From Roseburia sp. (GTDB lineage Bacteria > Bacillota > Clostridia > Lachnospirales > Lachnospiraceae): a stretch of 36,361 nt of DNA. The stretch spans positions 1 to 36,361 of the forward strand of contig DMYD01000032.1 in NCBI GenBank assembly GCA_003483745.1, in the 5' to 3' direction. Shown here one piece after another: positions 32,984 to 36,361 of this stretch (position 1 is the stretch's first letter; each line of letters starts with the position of its first letter). Under the pieces are notes generated by a model. It did not search any database. It saw nothing but the letters and a program-made list of their open reading frames with translations, and was not told the DNA's origin. The position numbers and the translations under genes were made by a program.

Positions 32984-34169
32984 AGAAGGATATATCAACG
33001 AGGCGGAGGAAAATATCCTCCATACATACAATCGTTTTTCACTGGTGCTCGACCATGGCGAGGGTGTTTATCTGTATGATACAGATGGAAAAGAATATCT
33101 TGATTTTGCAGCAGGCATTGCCGTGCAGGCGTTTGGATATGGCAATAAAGAGTATGGAGATGCCTTAAAAGCACAGATCGACAAGATCATGCACACATCT
33201 AACCTTTATTATAATGTACCGATCATCCATGCGGCAGAGCGTGTGAAAAAAGCAAGTGGAATGGACCGTGTATTTTTTACCAACAGTGGTACGGAAGCAA
33301 TCGAAGGTGCAATCAAGGCAGCTAAAAAATACGCTTATACGAGAGATGGACACGCAGGACATGAGATCATTGCCATGAATCATTCTTTTCATGGAAGAAG
33401 CATCGGGGCACTGTCCGTCACCGGAAATAAACATTATCAGGAGCCGTTTGAACCGCTGATGCCGGGTGTAAAATTTGCAGATTACAACGATCTTAATAGT
33501 GTGAAAGATCTGATCACGGATAAGACCTGTGCGATCCTGTTTGAAACAGTACAGGGTGAGGGCGGTATTTACCCGGCAACAAAAGAATTTATGGAAGGCG
33601 TCCGGAAACTCTGCGATGAGCATGATATTCTTTTGATCTTAGATGAAATCCAGTGCGGCATGGGACGAACCGGAGAGATGTTTGCATGGCAGCATTACGG
33701 TGTGAAACCGGATATCATGACGAGTGCGAAAGCACTTGGCTGCGGTGTGCCGGTCGGAGCATTTCTGATGACGGAAAAAGTGGCAGAGAAATCCTTAAAA
33801 CCGGGCGATCATGGAACAACCTATGGAGGAAACCCATTTGTAGGTGCTGCGGTTGACAAGGTGCTTGAGATGATGGAGCGCGATCATATCACGGATCATG
33901 TCAAAGAGATTACGCCATATCTGGAAGAAAAGTTAGATGAGCTGGCTGCTTCCTACGATTTTTTGACAGCACGCAGAGGACTTGGTCTGATGCAGGGAGT
34001 TGTCTCCGAAAAACCGGTTGGTCAGATTGCTGCAAAAGCACTTGAGGAGGGATTGATCGTAATCACAGCAGGTTCCGATGTGCTTCGTTTTGTACCGCCG
34101 CTTGTCATCGAGAAAAAACATGTGGATGAGATGATCGAAAAGCTGAAGAAAGCTTTGGATCGAATGTAA
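32976..34169 (+). CDS. argD: Acetylornithine aminotransferase
   Basis: This 397-aa PLP enzyme converts N-acetylglutamate semialdehyde to N-acetylornithine. FTNSGTEAIEGAIK binds the cofactor phosphate, LILDEIQCGMGRTG holds the PLP Asp, and the Schiff-base Lys is K252 in TSAKALGCGVPVG. AAGGAG lies 13 bases upstream within argB, and the 8-base overlap indicates coupling. It appears to be the last gene of the arg unit; no argF follows. Confidence 0.96.
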   Translation: MNKEGYINEAEENILHTYNRFSLVLDHGEGVYLYDTDGKEYLDFAAGIAVQAFGYGNKEYGDALKAQIDKIMHTSNLYYNVPIIHAAERVKKASGMDRVFFTNSGTEAIEGAIKAAKKYAYTRDGHAGHEIIAMNHSFHGRSIGALSVTGNKHYQEPFEPLMPGVKFADYNDLNSVKDLITDKTCAILFETVQGEGGIYPATKEFMEGVRKLCDEHDILLILDEIQCGMGRTGEMFAWQHYGVKPDIMTSAKALGCGVPVGAFLMTEKVAEKSLKPGDHGTTYGGNPFVGAAVDKVLEMMERDHITDHVKEITPYLEEKLDELAASYDFLTARRGLGLMQGVVSEKPVGQIAAKALEEGLIVITAGSDVLRFVPPLVIEKKHVDEMIEKLKKALDRM

Positions 34170-34180
34170 AAAACAATAGA

Positions 34181-34209
34181 TTGCGGGCAAACCTAATGTC
34201 ATGTATAAT
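34181..34209 (+). promoter_or_regulatory. Promoter of the orphan solute-binding protein gene
   Basis: TTGCGG (34181-34186) and TATAAT (34204-34209) are 17 bases apart. The -10 lies inside the nested palindrome described next. Confidence 0.65.
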
Positions 34210-34253
34210 AAGACTGCACACGGATGTGTGCAGTCTGTTGTTCATGACATTAG
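34193..34253. promoter_or_regulatory. Nested 11-bp palindromes over the promoter
   Basis: Outer arms CTAATGTCATG (34193-34203) and CATGACATTAG (34243-34253) are perfect inverted copies. Inside them AGACTGCACAC (34211-34221) and GTGTGCAGTCT (34226-34236) form a second perfect 11-bp stem with a GGAT loop. The inner stem would begin near the transcription start. No T run follows, so it is a weak terminator candidate for the arg operon; an operator or 5'-end RNA stabiliser is more likely. Confidence 0.75.
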
Positions 34254-34310
34254 AATGTTCACAGAGCGTGTATTCTAGCGTTGTAAAACAAGGAATAGGA
34301 AAATGGGATT

Positions 34311-35516
34311 ATGAAGAACATACAAAAGAGAAGTATCATTGCAGCCATAGTGGTTTGCGCAGGAGCAGCCATTATGGCTGGTGTCGTTTCAAAACAGCCT
34401 GCAAAGGAGATAACGTTTCAGGTGCAGGCAGAGGAGCCGGATACAGAAGAAAAACAGATAGACAGGAAAGAAGATGCATATGACAGTGCAGATACGGATC
34501 TGATCGTGTGGTATGAGGATGCGTCTTATACAGATTTTTTTGAATATGCAGCAAGGCAGTATTTTGCAAAGACAGGAATCAAGGCAGTTTTTCAATGTCG
34601 GGAGACTTTAGATTATATTGGAACGATTTACGATAGTACCATGCAGGGAGAAGATTATCCGGATGTGTATTTATTGAATGGAGACGGACTTGAAGAGGCA
34701 TATTTATATGGGCTTGCTATGGTAAATGAAAATGGAGATTCTTATGGGAACACATCCAAAAAATCGGTAGAAGCCTGCACCTATGAGGATAAACTGCTTG
34801 GATATCCGCTCAGTTATGATGCAAATGTGTTTGTTTATCAGAATGGATATTTTGAAAACCAGCCAGAGTCCCTGCAGGCGATCATTGATTATTCAGATGA
34901 GAATGAACCGGGAGAAAATGTGGAATACCTGTTAGAGTGGGATGTAAATGATGCATTTTATGATTTCCCATTCATTGGTAACAGTGTAACATTTGATAAA
35001 ACAGCGCCGGAGACGATGAATGTAACCTATGATGAAGATCTGTATCAGAAAGATCTTGAATATTTTGAAACGATTTTAGGTTCATTTTCTCTGGATATCA
35101 ATTCTGTTTCCATGGACAGTATTCTGGAACATTTTAAAGCAGGAAAAACACTCTGTGCATTTGTGAACACAGATTCCCTGCAAAAATTAAATGACATGTC
35201 TTATTCTGTGATGGAGATTCCGGCATTGAATGAGGAACTTCCATCTGTTGCATGTGCATCCACAGACATGTTTGTCGTGAATGATTTTTCAAAAAATTCT
35301 GACAAAGCAGCAGATTTTGCAGACTTTGTAACAGCGCAGCTTGCAGACAGCCTGCATGATATGAGTGGTCATTATTCAGTATTTTTATCACAAAATGCGG
35401 ATGATGCTGAAAAAATTGCTTATCAGGCATACGAGGATGCCGTTTTACTGCCGGATTCCCAGGATGCAAAGGACTTCTGGGTGGGTTTAAAGGAAAAAAT
35501 TGCCGAATATTTTTAA
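34311..35516 (+). CDS. Orphan extracellular solute-binding protein
   Basis: This 401-aa protein has an N-terminal hydrophobic segment (about 8-27) that lacks a lipobox Cys, so it may be a secreted protein or a signal anchor. The rest resembles family 1 binding proteins (MalE-like): DTDLIVWYEDASYTDFFEYAA, a YPDVYLLNGDG hinge-like region and a C-terminal domain with a FKAGKTLCAFV strand. It is strongly acidic. No permease or ATPase gene is adjacent, so its transport partner or signalling role is unknown. The ribosome site is weak. Confidence 0.65.
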   Translation: MKNIQKRSIIAAIVVCAGAAIMAGVVSKQPAKEITFQVQAEEPDTEEKQIDRKEDAYDSADTDLIVWYEDASYTDFFEYAARQYFAKTGIKAVFQCRETLDYIGTIYDSTMQGEDYPDVYLLNGDGLEEAYLYGLAMVNENGDSYGNTSKKSVEACTYEDKLLGYPLSYDANVFVYQNGYFENQPESLQAIIDYSDENEPGENVEYLLEWDVNDAFYDFPFIGNSVTFDKTAPETMNVTYDEDLYQKDLEYFETILGSFSLDINSVSMDSILEHFKAGKTLCAFVNTDSLQKLNDMSYSVMEIPALNEELPSVACASTDMFVVNDFSKNSDKAADFADFVTAQLADSLHDMSGHYSVFLSQNADDAEKIAYQAYEDAVLLPDSQDAKDFWVGLKEKIAEYF

Positions 35517-35553
35517 ATTTTATAAAAATAAATGAAATAAATTTTATACACTC

Positions 35554-35582
35554 TTGTAATAAATGAAAAATTTCGTTAAAAT
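35554..35582 (+). promoter_or_regulatory. Promoter of comEA-like gene
   Basis: TTGTAA (35554-35559) and TAAAAT (35577-35582) are 17 bases apart, giving a leader of about 46 bases. Confidence 0.6.
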
Positions 35583-35603
35583 ATAGAGAGTGGGCATTGA
35601 GGA

Positions 35604-35629
35604 CTCCTTCTAAAAGATAATAGAAGGAG
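35604..35629 (+). promoter_or_regulatory. Hairpin sequestering the comEA ribosome site
   Basis: CTCCTTCTA (35604-35612) is a perfect inverted copy of TAGAAGGAG (35621-35629), which contains the AAGGAG ribosome site. The loop is 8 bases. In the folded form the site is fully paired, so translation should need opening by heat, a protein, an RNA or a coupled event. Confidence 0.75.
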
Positions 35630-35635
35630 ATGCTT

Positions 35636-36295
35636 ATGACAAAAAGATTTATAAAAATATTATGTTTTTCATGCTTTTGCCTGCTGGCAGCAGCATGTGG
35701 AGAAAAAGAAAACGTCTATTTTCAAACAGAAACATCTGTGATGGAAACACAGCAGAAAGAGGAAATGTCTGCGACGGATGCTATACAAGCGTCGGAGTGG
35801 GACAATACACAGACCGGTAATAACGCACAGCCTGAAAAATGCTTTGTATATATATGCGGGGCGGTAAAGACACCAGGTGTTTATGAGGTAGAACAACATG
35901 CGAGACTCTATGAGGCAGTTGAAGCGGCCGGCGGTCTGACGGAAGATGCGGCAGAAGAGTCGGTCAACCAGGCACGGGAGATCGTGGATGGAGAGATGAT
36001 ACGCATTCTGACACAGGAGGAAGCTGTCAGGGCTGATTTTGAGGAAACAGGGGAACGGACAGAGACGGAAGTGGATGGTGAAAACATAAAAGACACAGAT
36101 GGCAGGATAGATCTTAATCTGGCAACTGCGGCAGAACTCATGACACTTTCCGGAATCGGTCAGACAAAGGCGGACAGCATCATCCGTTACCGTGAGAAAA
36201 ATGGTGGTTTTTCATCTGTGGAGGAGATCAAGCAGGTAGAGGGGATTAAAGAAGGCGTTTATAATCGAATAAAAGATGATATAAAGGTGAAGTAA
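35636..36295 (+). CDS. comEA: ComEA-like DNA-binding lipoprotein
   Basis: This 219-aa protein has a short signal peptide ending in the lipobox LAAAC (C21), an acidic/Gln-rich linker, an SLBB domain (CFVYICGAVKTPGVYEV, about 65-120) and a C-terminal helix-hairpin-helix pair (LNLATAAELMTLSGIGQTKA and the following VEGIKEG). This is the ComEA layout for binding incoming DNA at the membrane. Classical Bacillus ComEA has a membrane helix, so lipid anchoring is a variation. ATG 35636 follows AAGGAG by six bases; ATG 35630 is too close. comEC is not adjacent within the window. Confidence 0.85.
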   Translation: MTKRFIKILCFSCFCLLAAACGEKENVYFQTETSVMETQQKEEMSATDAIQASEWDNTQTGNNAQPEKCFVYICGAVKTPGVYEVEQHARLYEAVEAAGGLTEDAAEESVNQAREIVDGEMIRILTQEEAVRADFEETGERTETEVDGENIKDTDGRIDLNLATAAELMTLSGIGQTKADSIIRYREKNGGFSSVEEIKQVEGIKEGVYNRIKDDIKVK

Positions 36296-36296
36296 A

Positions 36297-36361
36297 ATGG
36301 CAAAAAAGGTTCTTGTTGTAGATGATGAAAGGTTAATTGTAAAGGGAATCCGGTTCAGTCT
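36297..36361 (+). CDS. Response regulator, N-terminal part only
   Basis: The window ends 65 bases into this gene. The visible MAKKVLVVDDERLIVKGI is the start of a receiver domain with the paired Asp residues that bind Mg2+. AAAGGTGA precedes the ATG, which lies directly after the comEA stop. The output domain is outside the window. Confidence 0.8.
   Translation, partial: MAKKVLVVDDERLIVKGIRFS

Noticed and set aside
33239..33249. GTGTGAAAA in argD as another hairpin cassette
   Set aside because: No TTTTCACAC arm or AATGGAG follows, and the bases encode conserved ArgD residues.

Overview
The window looks like chromosomal DNA of a gut Firmicute in the Lachnospiraceae, probably near Roseburia/Agathobacter. 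This is inferred from moderate AT content, strong AGGAGG-type ribosome sites, the rho-rpmE-yqhQ-prmC-prfA gene order, a MocR regulator, an M64 peptidase and the style of the arginine genes. No marker gene fixes the species. I see no tRNA or rRNA gene, no CRISPR array and no intact insertion sequence.

Layout. 1-6200: a type I restriction HsdR subunit (its partners would lie upstream) followed by a secreted M64 zinc peptidase with repeat domains. 6370-8600: a membrane-anchored XRE regulator, a ketopantoate-reductase-like enzyme, and a decayed solute-binding lipoprotein gene. 8760-13650: rho, rpmE, yqhQ, prmC and prfA, an information-processing block; PrmC methylates the release factor encoded by the gene it overlaps. 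13731-15050 (minus): a DUF4143-type ATPase that seems to be inserted behind prfA, because a second copy of the prfA 3' tail lies beyond it. 15482-19568: glnS, a DUF2225 protein and a MocR/GntR-aminotransferase regulator. 19561-20202 (minus): a papain-like (C39-type) cysteine peptidase, divergent from a peptide ABC transporter (lipoprotein, two ATPases, two permeases) that ends with an M20D amidohydrolase (20513-27221). 27351-34169: argG (minus) divergent from argC, a GNAT acetyltransferase, argJ, argB and argD. 34311-36361: an orphan solute-binding protein, a ComEA-like DNA-uptake lipoprotein, and the start of a response regulator.

The most unusual signals are non-coding. (1) A recurring cassette, a GTGTGAAAA/TTTTCACAC hairpin followed by AGAATGGAG and a start codon, sits directly before three unrelated genes (the reductase gene, yqhQ and argJ). 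An AATGGA-like sequence also lies upstream of each hairpin, and a degraded fourth copy lies in the transporter leader. (2) Four tandem 20-bp palindromic units lie between the C39 peptidase and the transporter, and the first overlaps the -35 box of the minus-strand promoter. (3) The argC leader has two ATGA-coupled mini-ORFs and alternative helices, and the argJ-argB gap has another mini-ORF in a repeat-rich structured segment. (4) A hairpin buries the ribosome site of comEA. (5) A promoter at 34181-34209 carries nested 11-bp palindromes.

The arginine genes could take glutamate to ornithine, with argG for a later step; argF and argH are not in the window. The transporter and its amidohydrolase fit import of peptides or N-acylated amino acids followed by intracellular deacylation.
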